Below the pieces are notes generated by a model. The model did not search any database. It saw only the letters and a list, made by a program, of their open reading frames with translations, and was not told the DNA's origin. The translations under genes and the position numbers were made by a program. DNA of 64,000 nt, taken from Arthrobacter sp. SX1312. GTDB taxonomy: Bacteria; Actinomycetota; Actinomycetes; Actinomycetales; Micrococcaceae. Below are positions 42,721-51,516 of this stretch, in pieces (position 1 is the first letter of the stretch; every line of letters starts with the position of its first letter). The stretch lies in NCBI RefSeq assembly GCF_002929295.1, contig NZ_PJIM01000002.1, positions 702,191 to 766,190 of the forward strand. Direction: 5' to 3'.

Positions 42721-43752
42721 ATGAGCAGCCGACCAGTCAGCATCAAGGACGTCGCGGACAGGGCCGGAGTGGCGGTCGGAACCGTCTCGAACGTGCTGAA
42801 CCATCCTGCGCGCGTCTCCACGGCCACCCGCGAGCGCGTGCAGGCCGCGATCGACGGGCTCGGCTTCGTGCGGAACGACGCCGCCCGGCAGTTGAGGGCG
42901 GGCCAGAGCCGCACCATCGGCCTGGTGGTGCTCGACGTCGGGAATCCCTTCTTCTCCTCGCTCGCCCGCGCGGCAGAGGACTGTGCTGCCGAGAACGGGA
43001 GCACCGTGGTGCTCGGCGACAGCGGCCAGGACGCGGAGCGCGAGGCCCGGTACATCGACGTCTTCGAGCAGCAGCGTGTGCAGGGCATGCTCATCTCGCC
43101 GGTCGGGGATGTGGGCCCACGCGTCGAGGCGCTGCGCCAGCGTGGCATGCCCGTGGTGCTCGTGGACCGCGTCGACCCGCAGCGACGCTGCAGCTCGGTG
43201 TCCGTGGACGATGTCGCCGGCGGCTACATCGCCGTCCGGCACCTGCTCGAGGCGGGCCGGCGGCGGATAGCGTTCGTGGGGACCAGGGCCGACTACCGCC
43301 AGGTCGCGGACCGTCTGGCGGGTGCCCGCCAGGCGATCGCGGAGCACGACGGCGCCGTGCTGGAGGTCCTCGAAGCCGATGCCATGACGGTCCTGGCCGG
43401 CCGGGACGTCGGGGAGACCATCGCCCGGCGCCGGCACGAGGAGCTGCCGGACGGCATCTTCTGCGCCAACGACCTCCTCGCGATCGGCGTCATGCAGGCG
43501 GTCCTGCTGATCCGCGGCCTCCGGATCCCCGAGGACCTCGCGCTCATCGGGTACGACGACATCGATTTCTCCGCCTCCACGGTGGTCCCGCTGACGAGCG
43601 TCCGCAAACCGACCGAGCTCATGGGGCGCACCGCCGTCGAGCTGCTCCTCGAGGAGATCGAGGGGCCCACCGCCCGCCGCCGCCAGGTGATCTTCGATCC
43701 CGAACTCGTGGAACGCCGCAGCTCGCAGGCCCGGGTCCACGCCCCCGGCTGA
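42721..43752 (+). CDS. LacI-family regulator of the rhamnose regulon
   Basis: A 343-residue LacI-type repressor: HTH VSIKDVADRAGVAVGTVSNV with LNHPARVSTATRERVQAAID, hinge NDAARQLRAG, effector domain RTIGLVVLDVGNPFFSSLAR, VQGMLISPVGDVGPR, RRIAFVGTRADYRQVADRLA and LALIGYDDIDFSASTVVPLT. Unlike the two LacI proteins in the fructosamine-like region it has the canonical VSNVLN recognition helix, matching a TGAAACG-type operator. It probably responds to rhamnose or a catabolite. ATG 42721 (MSSRPVSIKD) gives the family N-terminus; the reading extends further upstream without homology. Confidence 0.88.
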   Translation: MSSRPVSIKDVADRAGVAVGTVSNVLNHPARVSTATRERVQAAIDGLGFVRNDAARQLRAGQSRTIGLVVLDVGNPFFSSLARAAEDCAAENGSTVVLGDSGQDAEREARYIDVFEQQRVQGMLISPVGDVGPRVEALRQRGMPVVLVDRVDPQRRCSSVSVDDVAGGYIAVRHLLEAGRRRIAFVGTRADYRQVADRLAGARQAIAEHDGAVLEVLEADAMTVLAGRDVGETIARRRHEELPDGIFCANDLLAIGVMQAVLLIRGLRIPEDLALIGYDDIDFSASTVVPLTSVRKPTELMGRTAVELLLEEIEGPTARRRQVIFDPELVERRSSQARVHAPG

Positions 43753-43845
43753 CGGGTTGACCCCGCGGTCGCGCCGGGGTCACAGTCCGATCTCGGCCTG
43801 TTGACGGCCCTGTGGGTCGCGCCTACTATTCGAGGACATCGAATC

Positions 43846-43857
43846 TGAAACGATTCA
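43846..43857 (+). promoter_or_regulatory. Rhamnose LacI operator upstream of the transporter operon
   Basis: TGAAACGATTCA lies 20 bp before the GTG start of the ABC ATPase, close to or overlapping the transcription start. Identical (reverse complement) to the site at 42608-42619, indicating co-regulation by the LacI at 42721. Confidence 0.75.
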
Positions 43858-43877
43858 TTTCTTCCCGAGGAGTCGCA

Positions 43878-45431
43878 GTGACGCACCCTGATGGCCCTGG
43901 CAGTGACGCCACGGACCCGTCCGCACCGGGGCGGACCCCCGTGCTGGCGCTCCGCGGGGCGCTGAAGACCTTCGGTCCGGTCGTCGCCCTCGCCGACGGC
44001 ACCATCGACCTGGCGGCAGGCGAGATCCACGCGCTGGTCGGTGAGAACGGCGCCGGGAAGTCCACCCTCGTGAAGATCCTGGCGGGGGTGCACCACCCGG
44101 ACGCGGGGGAGTTCCTCGTCGGCGGGCAGAGCGTCGGCTTCCGCAACGTCGCCGACAGCAAGGCTGCCGGGATCTCCGTCATCTACCAGGAACCCACGCT
44201 CTTCCCCGATCTCACGGTCGCCGAGAACATCTTCATCGGGCGGCAGCCCCGGGGCCGTTTCGGCCTCATCAGCCGCGTCGAGATGCGGCGCCGCGCGAGG
44301 GAGCTGTTCGGCCAGCTCGGTGTCCCGATCGACCCCGACCGCGTGGCCGAGGGACTGTCCATCGCCGACCAGCAGATCATCGAGATCGCCAAGGCCATCT
44401 CCCTCGACGCCCGCATCCTCGTCATGGACGAGCCCACGGCGGCGCTCAGCGGCGTCGAGGTGGACCGCCTGTTCGCCGTCGCCCGACGCCTGCGAGACGC
44501 CGGCAGCGGCATCCTGTTCATCTCCCACCGTTTCGACGAGGTCTTCGGCCTGTGCGACCGCATCACGGTGATGCGGGACGGCGCCTACATCGCCACCCAC
44601 GAGACGCGGGCCACGTCGGTGGAGGCGATCGTCCGGGAGATGGTGGGACGCGACATCGACGCCCTGTTCCCGAAGACCGAGACGGAGGCCGGCGACGTCG
44701 TCCTGGAGGTCGAGGGACTGACCCGGCCGGGCGTCTTCCACGACATCGACTTCGAGGTGCGCGCGGGCGAGATCGTCGCACTGTCCGGGCTGGTGGGAGC
44801 CGGGCGCACCGAGGTGGCCCGCGCCGTGTTCGGGATCGACCGCTACGAGTCGGGCACCGTCCGGATGGCCGGCACGCCGCTGCGCCGCAAGGACCCGCGT
44901 GCCGCGATCGACGCCGGGATCGGCTTCGTCCCGGAGGACCGCCGGAAGCAGGGGCTCGTCATGGACCTGTCGGTCGAGCGCAACACGGCCCTGACGCTCC
45001 GTCACTCCCTCGCGCGGTTCGGCATCATCAGGGCGCGTGCCGAGCGCGAGGCCGCCGAGACCTGGGGCAGGAGGCTGCAGGTGAAGGCGGGCTCACCCGA
45101 ACACGCCGTCTCCACCCTGTCCGGTGGGAACCAACAGAAGGTCGTCCTCGCGAAGTGGCTCGCCACGGACCCGAAGCTCCTGATCATCGACGAGCCGACG
45201 CGCGGCATCGACGTCGGGACCAAGGCGGAGGTGCACCGCCTCATCTCCGAGCTGGCGGGACGGGGCATCGCGATCCTCATGATCTCCTCCGAGCTGCCCG
45301 AGGTGCTGGGCATGGCCGACCGCGTGCTGGTCATGCGGGAGGGCCGGATCACCGGCCGGCTCGACCGCGCAGAGGCCACCGCAGAAACCGTCATGCATGC
45401 CGCAACAGCATCCCTGGAGTCCTCGCGATGA
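43878..45431 (+). CDS. rhaT: Sugar ABC transporter ATPase (RhaT/RbsA type)
   Basis: A 517-residue tandem ATPase of the RbsA/CUT2 class. First cassette: Walker [11 protein letters not shown]-loop [20 protein letters not shown], Walker [14 protein letters not shown]-loop LFISHRF. Second cassette: [15 protein letters not shown] (degenerate Walker A), [12 protein letters not shown], signature [16 protein letters not shown] and [14 protein letters not shown]. It energises rhamnose uptake with the two permeases downstream. GTG 43878 follows CCCGAGGAG; the stop overlaps the next start (ATGA). The name RhaT here follows the CUT2 rhamnose transporter of rhizobia and is given by context. Confidence 0.88.
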   Translation: MTHPDGPGSDATDPSAPGRTPVLALRGALKTFGPVVALADGTIDLAAGEIHALVGENGAGKSTLVKILAGVHHPDAGEFLVGGQSVGFRNVADSKAAGISVIYQEPTLFPDLTVAENIFIGRQPRGRFGLISRVEMRRRARELFGQLGVPIDPDRVAEGLSIADQQIIEIAKAISLDARILVMDEPTAALSGVEVDRLFAVARRLRDAGSGILFISHRFDEVFGLCDRITVMRDGAYIATHETRATSVEAIVREMVGRDIDALFPKTETEAGDVVLEVEGLTRPGVFHDIDFEVRAGEIVALSGLVGAGRTEVARAVFGIDRYESGTVRMAGTPLRRKDPRAAIDAGIGFVPEDRRKQGLVMDLSVERNTALTLRHSLARFGIIRARAEREAAETWGRRLQVKAGSPEHAVSTLSGGNQQKVVLAKWLATDPKLLIIDEPTRGIDVGTKAEVHRLISELAGRGIAILMISSELPEVLGMADRVLVMREGRITGRLDRAEATAETVMHAATASLESSR

Positions 45432-46471
45432 GCCTCGACAGCAAGAACGCGCCCGCCCGCCCGGCTCCCGGACACGAGAGGACCTCGGTCCTCGCCTCGC
45501 TCCTGAAGCTCCGCGAACTCCCGGTGATCCTCGCCCTGGTGCTGCTCGTCGCCGTGACCGCGGCGCTGAACCCGCTGTTCCTCAGTGAACAGGGCATCAA
45601 GGACCTGCTGCTCAACGCGACCATCCTGATGATCCTGGCCGTCGGTCAGACCCTCGTGATCATCACCCGGAACATCGACCTGTCCGTCGGATCCATCCTC
45701 GGGCTCGTCGCCTTCGGGACCGGCAGCCTCTTCGCCGCCGCGCCCGATGTGCCGATCGTCGTGGTCTTCGTCCTCGGGATGCTCCTCGGCGCCGCCCTCG
45801 GCGCGTTCAACGGTCTCCTCATCACCATCGCGAAGGTCCCGGCCCTCGTCATCACACTCGGCACGCTCTACATCTATCGGGGCATCAACAACGCCTGGGC
45901 CGGTGGTACCCAGTACTTCGCCGGCGACCGGCCCCAGGCGTTCGGCGACCTGTCCGTGGACACGTTCCTCGGGTTCCCCCTGATCACGCTCATCGCGGTG
46001 GGCGTCGTCGCGATCGTCGCGGTCTACATGCTCGGCACCCGGCAGGGACGGGACCTGTACGCGATCGGGTCGGACCCCGACGCCGCCCGCCTGTTCGGCA
46101 TCCCGGTGACCCGCCGCGTCCTGCTCGCCTTCGTGGTCAACGGACTGCTGGCCGGCCTGGCCGGCGTCCTGTACGCCAGCCGCTTCAACTCGGTGGGCGC
46201 GACGACGGGGGCGGGCCTCGAGCTCGACGTCGTCGCCGCCGCGGTGGTCGGCGGCGTCGCGATCTTCGGTGGCAGCGGCACCGTGCTCGGCGCCGCGATC
46301 GGCGCCCTCCTCCTGACCACGATCACCAGCGCCCTGACGGCGCTGCGCGTCGACAAGTTCTGGCAGCAGGCCATCGTCGGCGTCCTGATCCTCGCCGCCG
46401 TCGTCATCGACCGCATCGCCAGTGTCCGGTCCGCCCGCAAGCTCCGGATCGCGGAGGCCCGCAATGTCTGA
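45428..46471 (+). CDS. rhaP: Sugar ABC transporter permease (RhaP type)
   Basis: A 347-residue CUT2 permease with about nine hydrophobic helices. Family blocks: [20 protein letters not shown] with [31 protein letters not shown] with [31 protein letters not shown] and [20 protein letters not shown], all conserved in RbsC-like permeases. It pairs with the following permease. Starts inside the ATPase stop and ends 8 bp inside the next gene. Confidence 0.88.
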   Translation: MSLDSKNAPARPAPGHERTSVLASLLKLRELPVILALVLLVAVTAALNPLFLSEQGIKDLLLNATILMILAVGQTLVIITRNIDLSVGSILGLVAFGTGSLFAAAPDVPIVVVFVLGMLLGAALGAFNGLLITIAKVPALVITLGTLYIYRGINNAWAGGTQYFAGDRPQAFGDLSVDTFLGFPLITLIAVGVVAIVAVYMLGTRQGRDLYAIGSDPDAARLFGIPVTRRVLLAFVVNGLLAGLAGVLYASRFNSVGATTGAGLELDVVAAAVVGGVAIFGGSGTVLGAAIGALLLTTITSALTALRVDKFWQQAIVGVLILAAVVIDRIASVRSARKLRIAEARNV

Positions 46472-47654
46472 CCGCCTCGACGACCAGCCCGGTGCGCAGA
46501 ACGCCACCCCGACCGAAGGCCACCCGCCGGAGAACGGCACCCCAGCGAAAGGCAGGCGCATGTCCGCCCCAGGCACCAGGACCCCCGAGGAGAAGCAGCC
46601 GAAGCAGGCGCGTCCGGCGGGGCGGAAGGCCGACACCACGAAGGTGCTCGCCATCCCGAAGGGGCGTACGGGCGCCGCGCGGATCCTCCTCGGGCGCGAC
46701 GCCGTCATGATCTACGTGCTCATCGTCGTCGTGCTCTACGCCTGCCTCACGATCCCGCGGTTCGCGTCACCGGTCACCGTGGGGTTCCTGCTCCTCGACG
46801 TCATCCCGACCCTGCTCATCGCGCTGCCGATGACGCTCGTCATCATCTCCGGGGAGATCGACCTCTCGGTCGCGAGCATCGCCGGGCTGACCAGCGCCCT
46901 CATGGGTGTCCTCTGGCAGGGCGGCATGCCGATCGCGCTCGTCCTGGTGGTGTGCCTGCTGGCGGGACTCGTCGCGGGAGCCTTCAACGGAGTGCTCATC
47001 GCCTATCTCGGGCTACCGTCCCTGGCAGTGACGATCGGCACGCTGGCGCTCTTCCGCGGCCTCGCGCTCGTGGTGATCGGCGACAACGCCGTGGCGAACT
47101 TCCCGCCCGGGCTCACCGCCTTCGCCACCTCGAAGATCGGCGGCACCGGCATCCCGACGGTCATGATCGGCGTCGTCGTGCTCATCGTCGCGTTCGCCGT
47201 CGTCCTGCACTTCACGCCCTTCGGCCGGGGGCTCTTCGCCCTCGGGTACAGCAGGGAGGCCGCGACGTTCGTCGGCATCGACGTCGCCCGGTCCAAGTTC
47301 CTGCTGTACCTGGCCACCGGCACGGTGTCCGCGCTCGCCGGCATCTACTGGACGCTCCGGTACTCGAGCGCCCGGAGCGACAACGCGAGCGGCCTGGAAC
47401 TCGCGGTGATCGCCGCGGTGCTGCTCGGCGGAGTCTCGATCTTCGGCGGCAAGGGGTCCATCCCCGGGATCCTGGCCGGGGTGCTGCTGATCGGCACCAT
47501 CAACTACGCACTCAAGCTGGACCGCGTCTCCGAGGTGGTCCTCATCATCGTCACGGGCTCCCTCCTCATCATCTCGGTGGTGGCGCCCAACATCGCGTCC
47601 GCCATCCGCGAGGCACGCCACGCCAGGCGTGTCCGCACCGCACCACTTCCCTAG
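46464..47654 (+). CDS. rhaQ: Sugar ABC transporter permease (RhaQ type)
   Basis: A 396-residue CUT2 permease. A ~70-residue hydrophilic N-terminal tail rich in Pro/Lys/Arg precedes the membrane part, which starts VMIYVLIVVVLYACLTIPRF. Family blocks: LPMTLVIISGEIDLSVASIA, GAFNGVLIAYLGLPSLAVTI with GTLALFRGLALVVIGDNAVA, and GLELAVIAAVLLGGVSIFGG. Forms the channel with RhaP. The unusually long tail may make the mature start uncertain: an ATG at 46560 (MSAPGTRTP) is in frame. Confidence 0.87.
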   Translation: MSDRLDDQPGAQNATPTEGHPPENGTPAKGRRMSAPGTRTPEEKQPKQARPAGRKADTTKVLAIPKGRTGAARILLGRDAVMIYVLIVVVLYACLTIPRFASPVTVGFLLLDVIPTLLIALPMTLVIISGEIDLSVASIAGLTSALMGVLWQGGMPIALVLVVCLLAGLVAGAFNGVLIAYLGLPSLAVTIGTLALFRGLALVVIGDNAVANFPPGLTAFATSKIGGTGIPTVMIGVVVLIVAFAVVLHFTPFGRGLFALGYSREAATFVGIDVARSKFLLYLATGTVSALAGIYWTLRYSSARSDNASGLELAVIAAVLLGGVSIFGGKGSIPGILAGVLLIGTINYALKLDRVSEVVLIIVTGSLLIISVVAPNIASAIREARHARRVRTAPLP

Positions 47655-47715
47655 GCCGTCCCCCTGGGGTTGCACCCGGCGACTGGTTCCCAGCGCACAT
47701 CGAAAGGAAGAAACA

Positions 47716-48777
47716 ATGAGGTTTATCCATTCCGGATCCACCCGACGGCGGATGGCCGTCGCGGCCCTCGCCACGAGCGCCGCGCTCGTCCTCAGCGCCT
47801 GCGGCGGCGACACCGGCTCCGACAGCGGGGGCGAGGGCGGCAGCGGGTCGGAAGGCGAGCAGACGATCACCTTCATCCCCAAGCAGCTCAACAACCCCTA
47901 CACCGACGTGGTGCTGGGCGGCGGTGAGGACGGCGCCTCGGAGGCCGGTTTCGCGTCCTCGGAGGTGGTGGGCCCGCTGGATGCCAGCGCATCGAGCCAG
48001 GTGTCCTTCATCAATGCCGAGACGCAGCGCGGCACCAACGTGATCGTGATCGCCGCCAATGATCCCGATGCCGTGGGCCCCGCCCTCGAGGAGGCCCGTA
48101 CCGCCGGCGCGAAGATCGTGGCGTTCGACTCCGACACCAACCCCGACTACCGCGACCTCTTCGTCAGCCAGGTGGACGCGAAGGAGGTGGCGCTGATCCA
48201 GCTCGAGCTCATCTCCGAGCAGATCGGTGGAGCGGGGGAGATCGCCATCCTCTCCGCCACCGCGAACGCCACGAACCAGAACGAGTGGATCAAGTTCATG
48301 GAGGAGGAACTGGCGTCCAACCCCGACTACGCGGAGATCGAGCTCGTCGCGAAGGTCTACGGCGACGACGACGACACGAAGTCCTTCCAGGAGGCGCAGG
48401 GGCTCCTGCAGGCCTACCCGGACCTGAAGGGCATCATCTCTCCCACCACGGTCGGCATCGCCGCGACCGCCCGGTACCTCTCCACCTCCGAGTACAAGGG
48501 CGAGGTCGCACTGACGGGCCTCGGCCTGCCGAACGAGATGCGGCCGTTCGTGAAGGACGGCACCGTCACCGAGTTCGCGCTCTGGGATCCGGCGCAGCTC
48601 GGCTACGTCGCGGCCTTCGCGGGCAAGGCACTGGCCGACGGCGACATCACCGGGGAGGCCGGCGACACGTTCGAGGCCGGCGAGCTCGGCGAGCGTGAAA
48701 TCGGCGACGGCGGGATCGTGCTGGTCGGTCCACCCACGCAGTTCAACGCGGACAACATCGACGACTACGACTTCTAG
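47716..48777 (+). CDS. rhaS: Rhamnose ABC transporter substrate-binding lipoprotein
   Basis: A 353-residue CUT2 binding protein. Signal peptide with lipobox LSACG (Cys about 28), a Gly/Ser/Glu-rich linker, then QTITFIPKQLNNPYTDVVLG, SFINAETQRGTNVIVIAAND, GAKIVAFDSDTNPDYRDLFV and LKGIISPTTVGIAATARYLS, closely following the RhaS pattern of rhizobial and actinobacterial rhamnose transporters. AAAGGAAG precedes the ATG at 47716. A hairpin follows the gene, as is common after abundant binding proteins. Confidence 0.9.
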   Translation: MRFIHSGSTRRRMAVAALATSAALVLSACGGDTGSDSGGEGGSGSEGEQTITFIPKQLNNPYTDVVLGGGEDGASEAGFASSEVVGPLDASASSQVSFINAETQRGTNVIVIAANDPDAVGPALEEARTAGAKIVAFDSDTNPDYRDLFVSQVDAKEVALIQLELISEQIGGAGEIAILSATANATNQNEWIKFMEEELASNPDYAEIELVAKVYGDDDDTKSFQEAQGLLQAYPDLKGIISPTTVGIAATARYLSTSEYKGEVALTGLGLPNEMRPFVKDGTVTEFALWDPAQLGYVAAFAGKALADGDITGEAGDTFEAGELGEREIGDGGIVLVGPPTQFNADNIDDYDF

Positions 48778-48787
48778 CCGCCGAGCA

Positions 48788-48815
48788 GGGCGGGGCGTCC
48801 TCGGATGCCCCGCCC
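48788..48815 (+). terminator. Hairpin after the binding-protein gene
   Basis: GGGCGGGGC (48788-48796) pairs with GCCCCGCCC (48807-48815), and the stem continues inward with GTCC/GGAT. Eleven bases after the rhaS stop; no T-run. It probably reduces read-through or protects the rhaS message, so that the isomerase and mutarotase downstream are made at lower levels. Confidence 0.6.
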
Positions 48816-48855
48816 TTCCCGCGGGACTCCGACCCTCCACCTGAGGAGCACGCCC

Positions 48856-50325
48856 ATGACCACCGATTCCGCGGCAGGACCCGACACGCCCCTTGCGCTC
48901 CCTGGCCGGCTCGAGCCGGTCCGCCGTCGTCCCACGCGCCTCGGGCTCGTCTCCGGAGGACTCGGAGCATACTGGCCGCAGTTCCCCGACCTCCTGTCCC
49001 AGCTGCGGGAATCGGTGCGGTACGTCACTTCACGCCTCGAGGCGCTCGACGCCGACGTGACCGACGTCGGCTTCGTGTCCGACGCGCGGGAGGCGGCCGG
49101 GGCGGCCGAGGAGCTCCGGCGCGCGGACTGCGACCTGATCGTCATCTTCCTCACCACCTACCTGACGTCCTCCATGGTGCTCCCGATCGCTCAGCGCTCG
49201 CAGACCCCGGTCCTCGTGATCGACCTGCAACCCACGGAGGCCATGGATCACGCGAACTTCGACACCGGCAGGTGGCTCGCCTACTGCGGGCAGTGCCCCG
49301 TCCCGGAGGTCGCGAACGTCTTCGGGCGAGCGGGCATCCCCTTCCGCTCGGTGTCCGGGCACCTGAAGCAGGAGTCCGCCTGGGAGCGCATCGGCCGGTG
49401 GGTCCACGCGGCGGGCGTGCGCGGCCGGCTCCGGCACGCCCGCCACGGCCTCATGGGACACCTGTACCCGGGCATGCTGGACGTCTCCACCGATCTCACC
49501 ACGGTCTCGACGACGTTCGGCTCCCACGTGGAGGTGGTCGAGTTCGACGACCTGCGCGAGTTCGTCGGGGAGGTAACGGAGAGCCAGGTCCGGGAGCGCG
49601 TGGATCTCGCGCGCAGCCTGTTCACCGTGGACGGATCCGTGGACGACGACGACTTCGCGTGGGGCGCGAAGGTCTCGGTGGGGCTCGACCGGCTCGTCAC
49701 GGAGTTCGACCTCGACTCCCTCGCCTACTACCACCGCGGTCTCGCGGGGGAGCAGCACGAACGGCTCGGGGCGGGCATGATCCTCGGCGCGTCGATCCTC
49801 ACGGCCCGTGGTGTCCCCATGGCGGGGGAGTACGAGCTGCGGACCTCGATCGCGATGCTCGCTTCGCAGGCGATGGGCGCCGGCGGGTCCTTCACGGAGA
49901 TCCAGGCCCTGAACTTCTTCGACGGCGTGGTGGAGATGGGGCACGACGGCCCGGCGCACCTCGCGGTCAGCGCCGCCCGGCCGCTGCTGCGCGGGCTCGG
50001 CGTCTATCACGGCAAGCGGGGCTGGGGCGTGTCCGTCGAGTTCGACGTCCGCCAGGGACCGGTGACGACGTTCGGCATCGGGCAGGACCCGGACGGCTCC
50101 TACGTCTTCGTCACCTCCGAGGGCACTGTTGTCCCCGGCCCGCTGCTCGCGATCGGGAACACGACGTCGCGCGTGGACTTCGGGGGAGACCCCGGGGTGT
50201 GGGTGGACGAGTGGAGCCGGACCGGCGTCGGCCACCACTGGGCGCTGTGCGTGGGCCATCGGGCCGCCGATGTGAAGGCCGCGGCGTCCCTGCTCGGCGT
50301 CGAGCACCGCCACGTCTCGCTCTGA
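48856..50325 (+). CDS. L-fucose/L-arabinose isomerase-family protein
   Basis: A 489-residue protein of the AraA/FucI-like fold. It opens RRRPTRLGLVSGGLGAYWPQ with FPDLLSQLRESVRYVTSRLE, then ADCDLIVIFLTTYLTSSMVL, GHLYPGMLDVSTDLTTVSTT and FDLDSLAYYHRGLAGEQHER, GMILGASILTARGVPMAGEY (metal-site Glu region) and GGSFTEIQALNFFDGVVEMG with His downstream. This layout is that of arabinose isomerase relatives, not of RhaI. In a rhamnose cluster it could isomerise a second deoxy-sugar (for example L-fucose or 6-deoxy-talose) or act downstream. TGAGGAGC precedes the ATG at 48856. Confidence 0.82.
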   Translation: MTTDSAAGPDTPLALPGRLEPVRRRPTRLGLVSGGLGAYWPQFPDLLSQLRESVRYVTSRLEALDADVTDVGFVSDAREAAGAAEELRRADCDLIVIFLTTYLTSSMVLPIAQRSQTPVLVIDLQPTEAMDHANFDTGRWLAYCGQCPVPEVANVFGRAGIPFRSVSGHLKQESAWERIGRWVHAAGVRGRLRHARHGLMGHLYPGMLDVSTDLTTVSTTFGSHVEVVEFDDLREFVGEVTESQVRERVDLARSLFTVDGSVDDDDFAWGAKVSVGLDRLVTEFDLDSLAYYHRGLAGEQHERLGAGMILGASILTARGVPMAGEYELRTSIAMLASQAMGAGGSFTEIQALNFFDGVVEMGHDGPAHLAVSAARPLLRGLGVYHGKRGWGVSVEFDVRQGPVTTFGIGQDPDGSYVFVTSEGTVVPGPLLAIGNTTSRVDFGGDPGVWVDEWSRTGVGHHWALCVGHRAADVKAAASLLGVEHRHVSL

Positions 50326-50366
50326 TCCTTCCCACCCGCGCCATGAACGACGACGAACGGAGACCC

Positions 50367-50693
50367 ATGGAACGCGTCTGCTTCCAGCTGCAGGTCCGGC
50401 CCGAGCGCATCCCCGAGTACCGGGAGCGCCACGCGGCGATCTGGCCGGACATGGCCCGGGCGCTGAAGGACACCGGATGGAACAACTACTCGCTGTTCCT
50501 GCGCCCGGACGGCCTGCTGATCGGGTACGTGGAGTGCGAGGACTTCGCCGCGTCACAGGCCGCCATGGCCGCGACCGAGGTCAATGCCCGGTGGCAGACG
50601 GAGATGGGACCGTTCTTCGTGGCGCTCGAGGGTCGCCCGGATGAGGGCTTCCTCCGCCTCGAGGAGGTCTTCCACCTGGAGGACCAGCTGTAG
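50367..50693 (+). CDS. rhaU: L-rhamnose mutarotase
   Basis: A 108-residue protein of the RhaM/RhaU family, which interconverts alpha- and beta-L-rhamnopyranose. Key motifs: VCFQLQVRPERIPEYRERHA, IWPDMARALKDTGWNNYSLF (conserved His and Trp region), LIGYVECEDFAASQAAMAAT, and the Trp in NARWQTEMGPFF. ATG 50367 (MERVCFQ) has GGAG upstream and gives the family length; an in-frame ATG at 50343 adds eight residues. Last gene of the rightward rhamnose operon. Confidence 0.9.
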   Translation: MERVCFQLQVRPERIPEYRERHAAIWPDMARALKDTGWNNYSLFLRPDGLLIGYVECEDFAASQAAMAATEVNARWQTEMGPFFVALEGRPDEGFLRLEEVFHLEDQL

Positions 50694-50745
50694 GTCTGCG
50701 GGCGGCGCCGTCGTCGAGCCCGGACGGCGGGGTGGGCCGGTTGAG

Positions 50746-51486
50746 TCAGACGACGGCGAGGACGGTGAGGGTGACGAGCGCGTTGTTGGCGGCATGGAGG
50801 AGTATCGGGGCCCAGAGGTTCCGGTGGAACCGTCGGAGCAGGGCCAGCGCGATGCCGAGGGTGAAGAGGTAGACGAACGTCAGCAGGACGAGGTGGACCG
50901 CGGCGAAGAGCGCTGCGGACAGGGTGATCGCGACGACGGGCCGGAAGCGCCGGGTGAATCCGTCCAGGAAGGCACCCCTGAACAGGACCTCCTCCCAGAG
51001 CGGGGTGAGGACGGCGATGATCAGGAAGCAGACGGCGATCCACGGGCCGGACAGGCTGCTGATCTCCGCGAGGGGGTCGGCGGTTCCGGCCGACGCCGTG
51101 TCGACGCCCAGGGACGTCAGGGCGACGAGGAAGAGGCCCTGCAGGCTGCCGCAGACGAGGATGATGACCGGGATCTGCCAGAGCAGGTGGAACAGCCGGG
51201 GCGTGGGGCGCCGGAAGCCGAGATCGGCCGGCCGGAGGCCATTCCGGCGGACGAGGTGGAGGTAGAGGGCGAGGATCGCGGCGACCGTGACCGTCACGAG
51301 GAACACCGGCAGCAGGGTGGCGAGGGTGAAGTCGACGATGCCTGAGAGCCCGACGACGACGATCGTGCCGGCGACCACGGCGATGTAGACGACCACGAAC
51401 ATCAGCGCCCAGGCCGCCTGACCGAGAGTTGCCGGGCTCACCTGCCGTCCCGCGGGTTCTCGTCCGATGCTCGGACTGGTTGTCAC
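50746..51486 (-). CDS. CPBP-family intramembrane metalloprotease
   Basis: A 246-residue membrane protein with about seven hydrophobic helices. Catalytic motifs are intact: LTPLWEEVLFRGAFLDGFTR (EExxxR), ALFAAVHLVLLTFVY (second motif His) and LLHAANNALVTL (third motif His/Asn). CPBP proteins cleave within membranes, for example in peptide maturation or immunity to bacteriocins; no precursor gene is seen nearby, so the substrate is unknown. It is the intact counterpart of the frameshifted copy at 5.2-6.0 kb. Confidence 0.85.
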   Translation of the reverse strand: MTTSPSIGREPAGRQVSPATLGQAAWALMFVVVYIAVVAGTIVVVGLSGIVDFTLATLLPVFLVTVTVAAILALYLHLVRRNGLRPADLGFRRPTPRLFHLLWQIPVIILVCGSLQGLFLVALTSLGVDTASAGTADPLAEISSLSGPWIAVCFLIIAVLTPLWEEVLFRGAFLDGFTRRFRPVVAITLSAALFAAVHLVLLTFVYLFTLGIALALLRRFHRNLWAPILLHAANNALVTLTVLAVV

Positions 51487-51516
51487 AGGAGGCCCCCGGT
51501 CATGATGTGGCCCGCG

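Noticed and set aside
39250-43740. A 1496-codon reverse-strand open reading covering rhaI and its aldolase
   Set aside because: It is the aldolase frame extended by read-through of open GC-rich frame over rhaI and the LacI gene; the real start is the ATGA overlap at 41334, and the extension has no protein features.
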